Part shown: piece after piece, positions 51,081-59,022 of the stretch | Numbering within the stretch: the first letter of the stretch is position 1 | How the letters are laid out: every line of letters starts with the position of its first letter | From: Ruthenibacterium lactatiformans | GTDB taxonomy: Bacteria; Bacillota; Clostridia; Oscillospirales; Ruminococcaceae | Assembly: GCF_000949455.1 (NCBI RefSeq) | Contig: NZ_JXXK01000018.1 | Span: 1 to 64,000, forward strand | Direction of reading: 5' to 3' | Length of the DNA stretch: 64,000 nt | The notes under the pieces: generated by a model | What the model saw: the letters and a program-made list of their open reading frames with translations, nothing else | The model's database searches: none | What the model was told of the DNA's origin: nothing | Program-made: the position numbers and the translations under genes

Positions 51081-52120
51081 ACGTCCGCCACCGCCTGTTC
51101 CAGCAGCCGCTCCACCAGCGGGCCGAATTCCACTCCCGCGCCGCGCATCATGCCGGGAAAGCGGCTGTGCTCGGTGAAGCCCGGGATGGTGTTCACCTCG
51201 TTGAACACGATGCGCCCGTCCGGCGTGTAGAACAGATCCACCCGCGCGAAGCCCGTGCAGCACAGCGCCCGGTACACGGTCTTGGCTGCTTCACGCACAC
51301 GGTCCCGTTCAGCCAGAGACAGGCGGGCGGGCATGTGGATGCGCGCGGTCTCCAGCGTATATTTTTCCGTATAATCAAAAAAGCCATGGGCCAGCTCAAT
51401 CTCATCCACCTCTCCCACGGTGAGCGCCTCTCCGGCGCCCAGCACGGCACAGCCCACCTCAAAGCCCGGCACCGCCTGCTCCACCAGCACCTTGCCGTCG
51501 TGGCGGAACGCTTCGGCCACGGCCGCGGGCAGCGCGTCCGGCGTCTCCACACGGGTCACGCCGAAGGACGAACCCGCACAGGCGGGCTTGACGAACAGCG
51601 GGTACCGCAGCCCGTGGGTGCATGCCGCCAGCACCTCGGGGCGCGGCGGAGCATGCAGCACCACACAGGGCGGCACCTCCACCCCCGCGGCCCGTGCCAG
51701 GCGGTGCGCTGCGTCCTTATCCATACACAGGGCGCTTGCCAGCACGCCGCAGCCCACGCAGGGGATGCCCGCCAGCGCAAGCAGCCCCTGCACGGTGCCG
51801 TCCTCGCCGTTTTTTCCATGCAGCACGGGAAACGCCGCATCCAGATACAGGCTGCCCGCGCCCTGCACCAGCAGGCCGTGGACAGAAGCGTCCGGCGTCA
51901 GCGTCACAGGCGCACATTCCTCTTTTTCCCATACGCCCTCCCCTACGGCGTCCAGCGGGCCGCGGTACCAGAACCACCTGCCCTCCCGCGTGATACCCAC
52001 CGGCACGGCTTCAAAGCGCGTACCCTTCATGGCGTGCAGAACGGCGCAGGCCGATTGCAGCGAGACCGCATGTTCGGTGGACTGTCCCCCGAACAGCACG
52101 GCGACTTTTATTTTTTCCAT
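51077..52120 (-). CDS. vanG: D-alanine--D-serine ligase, VanG type
   Basis: ATP-grasp ligase that joins D-Ala to D-Ser for vancomycin-insensitive peptidoglycan. 347 aa. VAVLFGGQSTEHAVSLQSA and FPVLHGKNGEDGTVQGLL are general Ddl motifs. The omega-loop text ELAHGFFDYTEKYTL is the form seen in VanC/E/G ligases rather than the lactate ligases. The ATG at 52120 follows GGGGC. It is followed by overlapping vanXY and vanT, which supports the serine specificity. It leads the operon; no vanR or vanS gene is in the window. Confidence 0.9.
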   Translation of the reverse strand: MEKIKVAVLFGGQSTEHAVSLQSACAVLHAMKGTRFEAVPVGITREGRWFWYRGPLDAVGEGVWEKEECAPVTLTPDASVHGLLVQGAGSLYLDAAFPVLHGKNGEDGTVQGLLALAGIPCVGCGVLASALCMDKDAAHRLARAAGVEVPPCVVLHAPPRPEVLAACTHGLRYPLFVKPACAGSSFGVTRVETPDALPAAVAEAFRHDGKVLVEQAVPGFEVGCAVLGAGEALTVGEVDEIELAHGFFDYTEKYTLETARIHMPARLSLAERDRVREAAKTVYRALCCTGFARVDLFYTPDGRIVFNEVNTIPGFTEHSRFPGMMRGAGVEFGPLVERLLEQAVADV

Positions 52121-52287
52121 TTGGATGGCCCCTTCCCATTGTTTGTTGAGAACAGGACCATCGTACCGCACGTTCCTGACGGACGGGCTGGGGAAAGGCT
52201 TTCAAAAATCTTACGGCATTCTGAACATCCTTTGAAGCGCGGCCGCTCACAGCGTCACCTTTTTTATAATAAATTCTTAAAAAGCCA

Positions 52288-52331
52288 TTGACACCGGGGC
52301 GGATCCGCCCTATAATTGTTAGTAGCCTAAC
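52288..52331 (+). promoter_or_regulatory. Consensus promoter and operator of the MarR-ABC exporter region
   Basis: TTGACA (52288-52293), 17-bp spacer, TATAAT (52311-52316). GTTAG-N4-CTAAC (52318-52331) lies at the start site, the probable MarR operator. The vanG promoter on the other strand must lie in the same 235-bp gap; only a weak candidate (TGTCAA, 16 bp, TATTAT, overlapping this promoter) was seen. Confidence 0.75.
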
Positions 52332-52355
52332 CAAAAAGCAAGGAAGTGTCGAAGG

Positions 52356-52778
52356 ATGAAGGGTGAACGCCACGTGGGCGGAGAGATCCGCGTGCTTTCC
52401 AACCTGATCAAACGCTGTATGGACGACGGCATGCCGCCGGAGACCACCGGCATGCAAGGGTGGATCATCGGCTTTTTGCACCGCAACGAGGACCGTGACA
52501 TGTTCCAGCGGGACGTGGAGGCTGAATTCAACATCCGCCGCTCCACGGCCACCGGCATATTGCAGCTGATGGAAAAAAACGGCTTTCTTCTGCGGGAGCC
52601 TGTTGCCTATGACGCCCGGCTGAAAAAGCTGGTGCTTACGCCCAAGGCTTTGGCGGTGCACGAGGGCGTGATCTCCCGCATCCGCGCCACAGAGGAACGC
52701 ATCACCAAAGACGTCACGCCCGAAGAGCTAGAGCAATTTTTCGCCATCACAGCCAAATTCCGCCGCAATCTGGAGTGA
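52356..52778 (+). CDS. MarR-family transcriptional regulator
   Basis: Winged-helix regulator of 140 aa (DMFQRDVEAEFNIRRSTATGIL recognition region, wing DARLKKLVLTP). It is divergent from vanG and directly upstream of two ABC exporter genes, a common arrangement for drug-responsive repressors. Candidate operators GTTAG-N4-CTWAC lie at its own promoter and ahead of the exporter. The inducer is unknown. Confidence 0.9.
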   Translation: MKGERHVGGEIRVLSNLIKRCMDDGMPPETTGMQGWIIGFLHRNEDRDMFQRDVEAEFNIRRSTATGILQLMEKNGFLLREPVAYDARLKKLVLTPKALAVHEGVISRIRATEERITKDVTPEELEQFFAITAKFRRNLE

Positions 52779-52862
52779 GTGTCCGCTTTGCCTTTTCCAT
52801 GCCGCCGGCGCAGGCGCGGCTTTTTCCGTGCCTGCCGCCAGCGGTTTTCCTCGGCGTATATA

Positions 52863-52876
52863 GTTAGGAAGCTTAC
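52863..52876 (+). promoter_or_regulatory. Second MarR-type operator ahead of the ABC exporter
   Basis: GTTAG-GAAG-CTTAC (52863-52876) matches the dyad at the marR promoter in both arms and spacing with one base change. TATAGT overlaps it as a possible -10. Confidence 0.5.
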
Positions 52877-52930
52877 TGTAATGGCACTAACAAGTTAAGC
52901 GAAACAAAACCAATCTCAGGAGGACATTTT

Positions 52931-54676
52931 ATGCTGAAAACCCTATTGACTGAAGTAAAGCAGTACAAAAAAGCGTCCATCCTCACGCCGGCATTCATGG
53001 TGGGCGAAGTTGTCATGGAGATTCTCATCCCCATGCTGATGGCCTATCTCATCGACAGCGGCGTGGAGAAAGGGGACGTGCGCACGATCTGCATCACCGG
53101 CGGCGCAATGGCCGTGATGGCAATGCTGTCTCTGGCCTGCGGCGTGCTCTCGGGCAAATACGGCGCGCGGGCCTCCAGCGGATTCGCGCACAATCTGCGC
53201 CAGTCCATGTTCCGCAATATCCAGACATTTTCTTTTTCCAACATCGACAAATACTCCACGGCCGGGCTCGTCACCCGCATGACGACGGATGTGACAAACG
53301 TGCAGAACGCCTACCAGATGATCCTGCGCATGTGCACCCGCGCACCTGTGATGCTGCTGTGCGCAATGGCGGCCGCGTTCTCCATCAGCGCGCGGCTGTC
53401 CCTGATCTTCGTGGCGGCCATCGCGTTTCTGGGCGTGGCGCTGTTTTTCATCACGAAAAATTCTCACCCCGTATTTCGGCAGGTATTCCGCAAATACGAC
53501 GACCTTAACGCCAGCGTGCAGGAGAATGTCAGCGCCATCCGCGTCGTCAAGGCCTATGTGCGCGAGGACCACGAGACGCAGAAATTCCACACCGCCAACG
53601 ACAATGTTTACAGGCTGTTTGTCAAGGCTGAGACCGTGCTGGCGCTGAACAGCCCCGTGATGCAGTTCACGATGTACATGTGCATCCTGGCCATTTCCTG
53701 GCTGGGCGCGCACATGATCGCCGCCCAGTCTCTCACCACGGGTCAGCTCATGAGCCTGTTTACCTACGTTATGAACATCCTGATGAGCCTGATGATGCTC
53801 TCCATGATTTTCGTGATGGTGACAATGGCCCGCGCCTCGGCGGACCGCATCGCCGAGGTGCTGGAGGAAAAGGCGGACCTCACCTCCCCGCCCGCCGCCC
53901 GCACACAGGTGGAGGACGGCCGCGTGGACTTCGACCACGTATCCTTCTCCTACAAAAAAAGCGGCAAGCCCGTACTGGATGACATTGATCTGCACATCCG
54001 CGCGGGCGAGACCATCGGCATCATCGGCGGCACGGGCAGTGCGAAATCCAGCCTGGTGCAGCTCATCCCCCGCCTGTACGACGTCGCGGAAGGCGCGGTG
54101 CGCGTGGGCGGCGTGGATGTGCGGGAATACGACGTGGAAACCCTGCGCAACGAGGTGGCCATGGTGCTGCAGAAAAACGTACTGTTCAGCGGCACCATCC
54201 GGGAAAATCTGCGCTGGGGCGACAAAAACGCCACGGACGAGGAGATGGAGCGCGCCTGCCGCCTGGCACAGGCGGACGAGTTCATCCGCGCGCTGCCGGA
54301 CGGCTATGACACTTACATCGAGCAGGGCGGCACCAACGTGTCCGGCGGGCAGAAACAGCGCCTGTGCATCGCGCGCGCGCTGCTGAAAAAGCCCAAGATA
54401 CTGATCCTGGACGATTCCACCAGCGCCGTAGATACCCGGACGGATACCCTGATCCGCCGGGCTTTCGCAGAGGAGATCCCCGACACCACGAAATTCATCA
54501 TCGCCCAGCGCATCAGCTCCGTGCAGGACGCAGACCGCATCCTCGTGCTGGACGACGGCCGCGTGGCCGCCTTCGGCACGCACGACGAGCTGCTTGCGAG
54601 CAGCGAAATTTACCGGGATGTCTATGATTCCCAGATGAAAGGAGCGGATGACGATGCGCGGCGTACCTGCGGATAA
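52931..54676 (+). CDS. ABC exporter half-transporter, degenerate-site partner
   Basis: 581 aa with six membrane segments (1-320) and an ATPase domain. Walker A is GGTGSAKSS near residue 366. Walker B ends ILDD, where the catalytic Glu is replaced by Asp, and the H-loop has Gln in place of His (IIAQRISS). The signature NVSGGQ is intact. These losses are typical of one half of a heterodimeric exporter (TM287/288 or BmrCD type). It overlaps its partner gene by 29 bp. AGGAGG precedes the ATG. Substrate unknown; drug efflux is likely from the MarR context. Confidence 0.92.
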   Translation: MLKTLLTEVKQYKKASILTPAFMVGEVVMEILIPMLMAYLIDSGVEKGDVRTICITGGAMAVMAMLSLACGVLSGKYGARASSGFAHNLRQSMFRNIQTFSFSNIDKYSTAGLVTRMTTDVTNVQNAYQMILRMCTRAPVMLLCAMAAAFSISARLSLIFVAAIAFLGVALFFITKNSHPVFRQVFRKYDDLNASVQENVSAIRVVKAYVREDHETQKFHTANDNVYRLFVKAETVLALNSPVMQFTMYMCILAISWLGAHMIAAQSLTTGQLMSLFTYVMNILMSLMMLSMIFVMVTMARASADRIAEVLEEKADLTSPPAARTQVEDGRVDFDHVSFSYKKSGKPVLDDIDLHIRAGETIGIIGGTGSAKSSLVQLIPRLYDVAEGAVRVGGVDVREYDVETLRNEVAMVLQKNVLFSGTIRENLRWGDKNATDEEMERACRLAQADEFIRALPDGYDTYIEQGGTNVSGGQKQRLCIARALLKKPKILILDDSTSAVDTRTDTLIRRAFAEEIPDTTKFIIAQRISSVQDADRILVLDDGRVAAFGTHDELLASSEIYRDVYDSQMKGADDDARRTCG

Positions 54677-56573
54677 AAGCGCGGCCATGATGGCCCCAAA
54701 GCAAAAGGTTGAAAAGCCCATGCGCATCATGGGCCGGCTGTTCGGCTATATCCTGCGGCGCTACAAGCTGCACTGCCTGGGCGTGCTGCTGTTCATCTTT
54801 GGCAGCACCGCGGCCACCGTGGCGGGCAATCTGTTTATGAAAACGCTCATCGACGACTACATCGTGCCCTATATCGGCGAGGGCGGCGCGTCGGACTTCG
54901 GCCCGCTGCTGGCGGCGCTGCTGAAAATGGGCTGCGTCTTCCTGTTCGGCGTGCTGTGCACGCTGCTGTACAACCGCATCATGGTATATGTGTCCCAGGG
55001 GACGATGCGCGCCATCCGCGACGATTTATTCCGGCATATGGAGCGCCTGCCCATCCGTTATTTCGACACCCATGCCCACGGCGATATCATGAGCATTTAC
55101 ACCAACGACATCGACACGCTGCGCCAGATGATCAGCCAGAGCATGCCCCAGCTCGTCTCTTCGGCGGTAACGATCGTCAGCGTATTCTGCTCCATGCTTG
55201 CCCTCAGCCTGCCGCTGACAGGGTTGACGCTGGTGATGGTGTGCCTTATGCTGTTCACCACCAAAAAGCTCACGAGCAGGTCCGGCGCATATTTCGTAGC
55301 GCAGCAGCGCAATCTGGGCACGGTCAACGGCTATATCGAGGAGATGATGGAGGGCCAGAAAGTCGTCAAGGTATTCTGCCACGAGGATGAGAGCATCGCC
55401 CGGTTTGACGCGCTGAACGACGCGCTGGCCGACAGTGCCGATAACGCCAACCGCTATGCCAATATCCTCATGCCCGTCATGGCCAACATCGGCAACCTCA
55501 GCTATGTGCTCACGGCCATCCTCGGCTCGCTGCTGGCGCTCTTCGGCACGGGCGGCTTTACGCTGGGCGGGCTGGCATCCTTTCTGCAGTTCAACAAAAG
55601 CTTCAACCAGCCCATCTCACAGGTATCTCAGCAGTTCAACTCCATCATCATGGCGCTGGCAGGCGCGGAGCGCGTATTCAGCCTGATGGATGAGCCTCCT
55701 GAAACCGACGAAGGCTATGTGGAGCTGGTGAATGCGGAACAAACCGCGGACGGCAGTCTGGAAGAATGCCGCGGGCGCACGGGTGTCTGGGCCTGGAAGC
55801 ATTACCACAGGGCCGACGGCAGCACCACCTACCGCAGGCTGGAGGGCGAAGTGGTGTTCGACGACGTGGATTTCGGTTACGACGACGCCAAGATCATTCT
55901 GCACAACGTCAGCCTGTATGCCAGGCCCGGCCAGAAGATCGCTTTTGTGGGAGCCACCGGCGCGGGCAAAACGACCATCACAAACCTCATCAACCGCTTT
56001 TATGACATTGCGGACGGCAAGATCCGCTACGACGGCATCAATGTCAACAAAATCAAAAAGGCGGATCTGCGCCGGAGCCTGGGAATCGTTTTGCAGGACA
56101 CACACCTGTTCACAGGCACCGTAGCGGACAACATCCGCTACGGCAAACTGGACGCCACCGACGCAGAGGTGACGGCTGCGGCGCAGCTGGCGGGCGCCCA
56201 CGCGTTCATCGAACATCTTCCGGACGGCTACAACACTCTGCTGACAGGCGACGGGGCAAACCTCTCACAGGGCCAGCGGCAGCTGCTGGCCATTGCCCGC
56301 GCGGCTGTGGCGGACCCGCCCGTGCTGATTCTGGACGAGGCCACCAGTTCCATCGACACACGCACCGAGCGCATTGTACAGGAGGGCATGGACCGCCTGA
56401 TGGCGGGCCGCACGGTGTTCGTCATTGCACATCGCCTCTCCACTGTACGCAATTCAGACTGCATCATGGTGCTGGAACAGGGCCGTATCATCGAACGCGG
56501 CACCCACAGTGAGCTGCTCGCGCAAAAAGGCAGATATTATCAGCTCTACACCGGTAAGTTCGAGCTTTCCTGA
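54648..56573 (+). CDS. ABC exporter half-transporter, catalytic partner
   Basis: 641 aa, six membrane segments after a 30-residue N-terminal extension, then an ATPase domain with canonical Walker A (GATGAGKTT, near residue 434), Walker B plus Glu (LILDEATSS) and H-loop His (VIAHRLST). Its signature is LSQGQ, the degenerate form. Together with the first half it makes one good and one poor ATP site. An insert of about 40 residues between membrane and ATPase domains (VELVNAEQTADGSLEECRGR) is unusual. ATG 54648 follows GGAG; 54654 is an alternative. Confidence 0.92.
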   Translation: MTMRGVPADKSAAMMAPKQKVEKPMRIMGRLFGYILRRYKLHCLGVLLFIFGSTAATVAGNLFMKTLIDDYIVPYIGEGGASDFGPLLAALLKMGCVFLFGVLCTLLYNRIMVYVSQGTMRAIRDDLFRHMERLPIRYFDTHAHGDIMSIYTNDIDTLRQMISQSMPQLVSSAVTIVSVFCSMLALSLPLTGLTLVMVCLMLFTTKKLTSRSGAYFVAQQRNLGTVNGYIEEMMEGQKVVKVFCHEDESIARFDALNDALADSADNANRYANILMPVMANIGNLSYVLTAILGSLLALFGTGGFTLGGLASFLQFNKSFNQPISQVSQQFNSIIMALAGAERVFSLMDEPPETDEGYVELVNAEQTADGSLEECRGRTGVWAWKHYHRADGSTTYRRLEGEVVFDDVDFGYDDAKIILHNVSLYARPGQKIAFVGATGAGKTTITNLINRFYDIADGKIRYDGINVNKIKKADLRRSLGIVLQDTHLFTGTVADNIRYGKLDATDAEVTAAAQLAGAHAFIEHLPDGYNTLLTGDGANLSQGQRQLLAIARAAVADPPVLILDEATSSIDTRTERIVQEGMDRLMAGRTVFVIAHRLSTVRNSDCIMVLEQGRIIERGTHSELLAQKGRYYQLYTGKFELS

Positions 56574-56584
56574 CGCCGGACATG

Positions 56585-56627
56585 AAAACAGCCGGAAAGG
56601 AATCTTCCCTTCCGGCTGTTTTCATTT
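56585..56627. terminator. Bidirectional terminator after the ABC exporter
   Basis: AAAACAGCCGGAA pairs with TTCCGGCTGTTTT, with TTTTC tails on both strands. Confidence 0.88.
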
Positions 56628-56642
56628 TCTTTCCGCCGCGGC

Positions 56643-57266
56643 TCAGTCCTCGAAGCACACGTTCATATATCCCATAATGAAGCGGATGATCTTCTCCTCA
56701 CCCATATGGTCGGAATCGAAGCAGATGTCATAATGGCCGGCGTCGCGCCAGTCGCTGCCCGTGAAAGCGCGGTAATAGTCCGCGCGGCGTTTGTCCACCT
56801 GGCGCATGTGGCGGCGCGCCTCGGCCTCAGAGAGGTTGTGGCGCTGCATGACGCGGCGCACGCGCACTTCCTCCGGCGCGTGGATGAACACACGCAGCAC
56901 ATTGGGCCGGTCGCGCAAAATAAAGTCCGCGCAGCGGCCGATCATCACACAGCTCTCGTTCTGCGCCAGGCCCAGCATCACCTTGGCCTGATAGCGGAAC
57001 AGGTTCTCGTTGGAAACAAAGTTGTCGCTGTCCGGCGGGATGACCTCGCCGTTGTAAGCGTCCTTGGCCACGCGGAACAGCAGACTGCTGCGGAAGCTTT
57101 TCTCCGCGTTGGCAAACAGTTGTTCGTTGATGCCGCTGTCATCGGCGGCCATGCGCAGGATATCCCGGTTGTAAAAAGGGATGCCCAGGCGCCCGGCCAA
57201 CGCCTCGCCGATGGCGCGGCCGTTGCTTCCGTTTTCCCTGGCGATGGTGATCACGTAATTTTTCAT
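56643..57266 (-). CDS. Cytidylate kinase-like family protein, second paralogue
   Basis: 207 aa, homologous along its length to 22101-22718 (shared SCVIIGRCADYIL / SCVMIGRCADFIL blocks and the DRQRANYY / DKRRADYY lid). The N-terminal loop is ARENGSNGR, again not a canonical P-loop. The substrate is unknown. GGAGGG precedes the ATG at 57266. It has its own promoter, and a possible small RNA ends just upstream. Confidence 0.82.
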   Translation of the reverse strand: MKNYVITIARENGSNGRAIGEALAGRLGIPFYNRDILRMAADDSGINEQLFANAEKSFRSSLLFRVAKDAYNGEVIPPDSDNFVSNENLFRYQAKVMLGLAQNESCVMIGRCADFILRDRPNVLRVFIHAPEEVRVRRVMQRHNLSEAEARRHMRQVDKRRADYYRAFTGSDWRDAGHYDICFDSDHMGEEKIIRFIMGYMNVCFED

Positions 57267-57304
57267 AACGTTCCCTCCCTGAAACAGCAGCTTTTTTCAC
57301 TTTC

Positions 57305-57333
57305 AGTATAGGCGAACAGAGCGCAAAAATCAA
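57305..57333 (-). promoter_or_regulatory. Promoter of the second cytidylate-kinase-like gene
   Basis: On the minus strand TTGATT (57333-57328), 17-bp spacer, TATACT (57310-57305), 38 bp before the ATG. Confidence 0.7.
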
Positions 57334-57357
57334 CCGCTTTTCACGGTTTTCCCCGGT

Positions 57358-57434
57358 AAAAAACAAAGCGGCCGCGCCCATTCCTGGATGGGGAACAGAC
57401 GCGGCCATGGCCGGCGCGAAGTGGGATGCGCCGG
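57358..57434 (-). ncRNA. Candidate small RNA or attenuated leader
   Basis: A minus-strand transcript of about 75 nt is predicted. Its 5' end is a perfect 7-bp hairpin (CCGGCGC ... GCGCCGG, 57434-57411). Its 3' end is an intrinsic terminator (GGCCGCG with CGCGGCC, inner CCCAT/ATGGG, then TTTGTTTTTT). No open reading frame fits. It has its own promoter and ends 25 bp before the promoter of the kinase-like gene, so it may be a free RNA or an attenuator of that gene. Confidence 0.4.
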
Positions 57435-57440
57435 GAGTCT

Positions 57441-57470
57441 ATTTTACCATGTCGAACGGTGTCGAATCAA
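57441..57470 (-). promoter_or_regulatory. Promoter of the candidate small RNA
   Basis: On the minus strand TTGATT (57470-57465), 18-bp spacer ending TGG, TAAAAT (57446-57441), an extended -10. Nothing else was seen from 57471 to the promoter at 57652. Confidence 0.45.
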
Positions 57471-57651
57471 GTTAAAAAGCCCGTCTCCCCTAAGATTCCG
57501 TTGTTTTTTGCAAAAAAGCACCGCTGCTGCAAAAAGCAGAGCAGTGCGCCGGGCAGCGCGGCCGCAAATCCGCCTGGCTTCCACGGCCGTAAATCAAAAA
57601 ATTTGATTTTCCATGCCTGCCGGCGGCACAGGCAACACATATTTTGTAAAG

Positions 57652-57681
57652 TTGCCTCAACCGGTTCCTTTGTGTTATCAT
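57652..57681 (+). promoter_or_regulatory. Promoter of the Nim-type gene
   Basis: TTGCCT (57652-57657), 18-bp spacer ending TGT, TATCAT (57676-57681). Confidence 0.5.
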
Positions 57682-57709
57682 GAAACAAAACCAATGAGGA
57701 GTGAGGCAC

Positions 57710-58180
57710 ATGCGGCGTACGGACCGCGAGATCACAGATGCAGAAAAAATCACACAAATCATCCAGACCTGCCATTGCTGCCGCCTCGGCTTCTGCGACA
57801 ACGGCGCGGTGTATATCGTGCCGCTGAATTTCGGCTACGCCGAGGAAAACGGAAAGCGGGTGTTCTATTTTCACAGCGCTAAAAGCGGGCGGAAGCTGGA
57901 TCTTATCGCCGGGGCGCCCTCCGTCGGCTTTGAGCTGGACGTAAACTACGCGCTGGTAGAGGGCGAGGAAGCCTGCCGGCATACCGCCCGGTTTCAAAGC
58001 GTTATCGGCACGGGGCGCGTTTCCTTTGTGGAGGAGGCCGCGCAGAAAGAAGCGGCTTTGCAGGCTCTGATGCTGCACAATACCGGAAAAGACGGCTGGA
58101 CGTTTTCCGGCGCGATGTTGGATTCCGTCCGCGTGTTTAAGCTGGAGGTCGAAACGCTGTCGTGCAAGGAGCATGAATGA
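57710..58180 (+). CDS. Pyridoxamine 5'-phosphate oxidase-family flavoprotein, Nim type
   Basis: 156-aa split-barrel flavoprotein. MRRTDREITDAEKITQII and IVPLNFGYAEENG...FHSAKSGRK-type blocks match the group that includes nitroimidazole-resistance Nim proteins of anaerobes. Cofactor and substrate are not readable, and most relatives have no proven drug role. I chose the ATG at 57710 after GAGG; a GTG at 57701 is less likely. It is the last gene before the lower-GC island. Confidence 0.82.
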   Translation: MRRTDREITDAEKITQIIQTCHCCRLGFCDNGAVYIVPLNFGYAEENGKRVFYFHSAKSGRKLDLIAGAPSVGFELDVNYALVEGEEACRHTARFQSVIGTGRVSFVEEAAQKEAALQALMLHNTGKDGWTFSGAMLDSVRVFKLEVETLSCKEHE

Positions 58181-58553
58181 TTTTGCAGTAAAATCGTCCT
58201 TCCCGGTGGGTTCTCATAAGACAGTATTAGAAAACTACTAAATTACGGCATCTGTCAGGCAGGCGCGGTTTTTTGAAGGGGGTATCCTGTCATTCCCCAT
58301 GCCTGAAAATCAAACTACTATCACCATTTAATACTCATGCGGTTCACCAAGAGACATACTAAAAAAATTGCTATGCTGTAAATCACACAAGGAACAGGCG
58401 CGTTAACGGCCTGTGAGGCAGGGTTCGGGGAAGCTTCTCAACAGGTATTTTTGCAGGGCTGACAGCCCCGCAAAACAGCAAGCGTGTCCATTTTGCGTTG
58501 CTTGCGGTTTCGTGCAAGGTGTAAACGCTACTAAAATAATTTGCAGAGCGCTA
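58181..58553 (+). other. Gene-free lower-GC junction segment
   Basis: 370 bp with no credible open frame. Base composition drops here and stays lower to about 63.5 kb, marking the left side of an acquired segment. A hairpin TTGC-A-GGGCT/AGCCC-C-GCAA lies near 58452. No attachment-site repeat could be recognised. Confidence 0.5.
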
Positions 58554-58607
58554 TTGACAAACGAGATAATGGTGCATATACTGTTCACATCAAAACTTTT
58601 TAATATG
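58554..58607 (+). promoter_or_regulatory. arsR promoter and operator
   Basis: TTGACA (58554-58559), 17-bp spacer, TATACT (58577-58582). ACATCAA-N8-AATATG at 58587-58607 matches a 21-bp site upstream of the permease gene (58971-58991). Confidence 0.75.
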
Positions 58608-58617
58608 AGGCAAACAC

Positions 58618-58932
58618 ATGAGAACTTACCAAGAAAGCGCAAGGGTGTTTAAAGCCCTGTGCGACCCAAAACGTCTTGCCATTTTGGAACAACTACGCAG
58701 TGGCGAGAAATGCGCTTGTGTTTTACAAGAGCCGATGGATTTAACACAGTCTGGCCTATCTTATCACATGAAAATTCTATGTGATTCCGGGCTTGTGGTG
58801 AGTCGTCAAGAGGGTAAATGGACGCATTACCGCTTGAGCGAGACCGGCAAAGATGAAGCGGTGGAGTTACTACTGGCTCTTACCACACCGAACACAGAAC
58901 GGGTATGTGAATGCCCCTCATGTGATAAATAA
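58618..58932 (+). CDS. arsR: ArsR/SmtB-family metalloregulator
   Basis: 104-aa winged-helix repressor (VFKALCDPKRLAILEQL, LTQSGLSYHMKILCDSGLV). Cys32 and Cys34 in GEKCACVL sit where As(III)-sensing ArsR proteins have CxC; a C-terminal CECPSC adds possible ligands. It precedes an ArsP-like permease and a small thioredoxin. Codon use and GC are lower than in the flanking genes, a sign of transfer. Confidence 0.9.
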   Translation: MRTYQESARVFKALCDPKRLAILEQLRSGEKCACVLQEPMDLTQSGLSYHMKILCDSGLVVSRQEGKWTHYRLSETGKDEAVELLLALTTPNTERVCECPSCDK

Positions 58933-58959
58933 ACGCCATCATAGCAAGATGGCGTTTAT
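58928..58959. terminator. Inverted repeat after arsR
   Basis: ATAAACGCCATC pairs with GATGGCGTTTAT around a 7-base loop. It lacks a good T run and could be an attenuator between arsR and the permease gene. Confidence 0.5.
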
Positions 58960-58970
58960 CTCGGCACTAA

Positions 58971-58991
58971 ACATCAATTTTTTTTGATATG
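58971..58991 (+). promoter_or_regulatory. Second ArsR-type operator
   Basis: ACATCAA-N8-GATATG, containing the dyad ATCAA-N6-TTGAT, 32 bp before the permease start. Same outer sequence and spacing as the site at 58587-58607. Confidence 0.6.
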
Positions 58992-59022
58992 TTGTCCGGC
59001 AAATTGAAAGCGAGGTTTCTCT

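Noticed and set aside
58181..58553. ICE attachment site at the left edge of the lower-GC island
   Set aside because: No direct repeat or tRNA end that would mark an attachment site could be found by eye.
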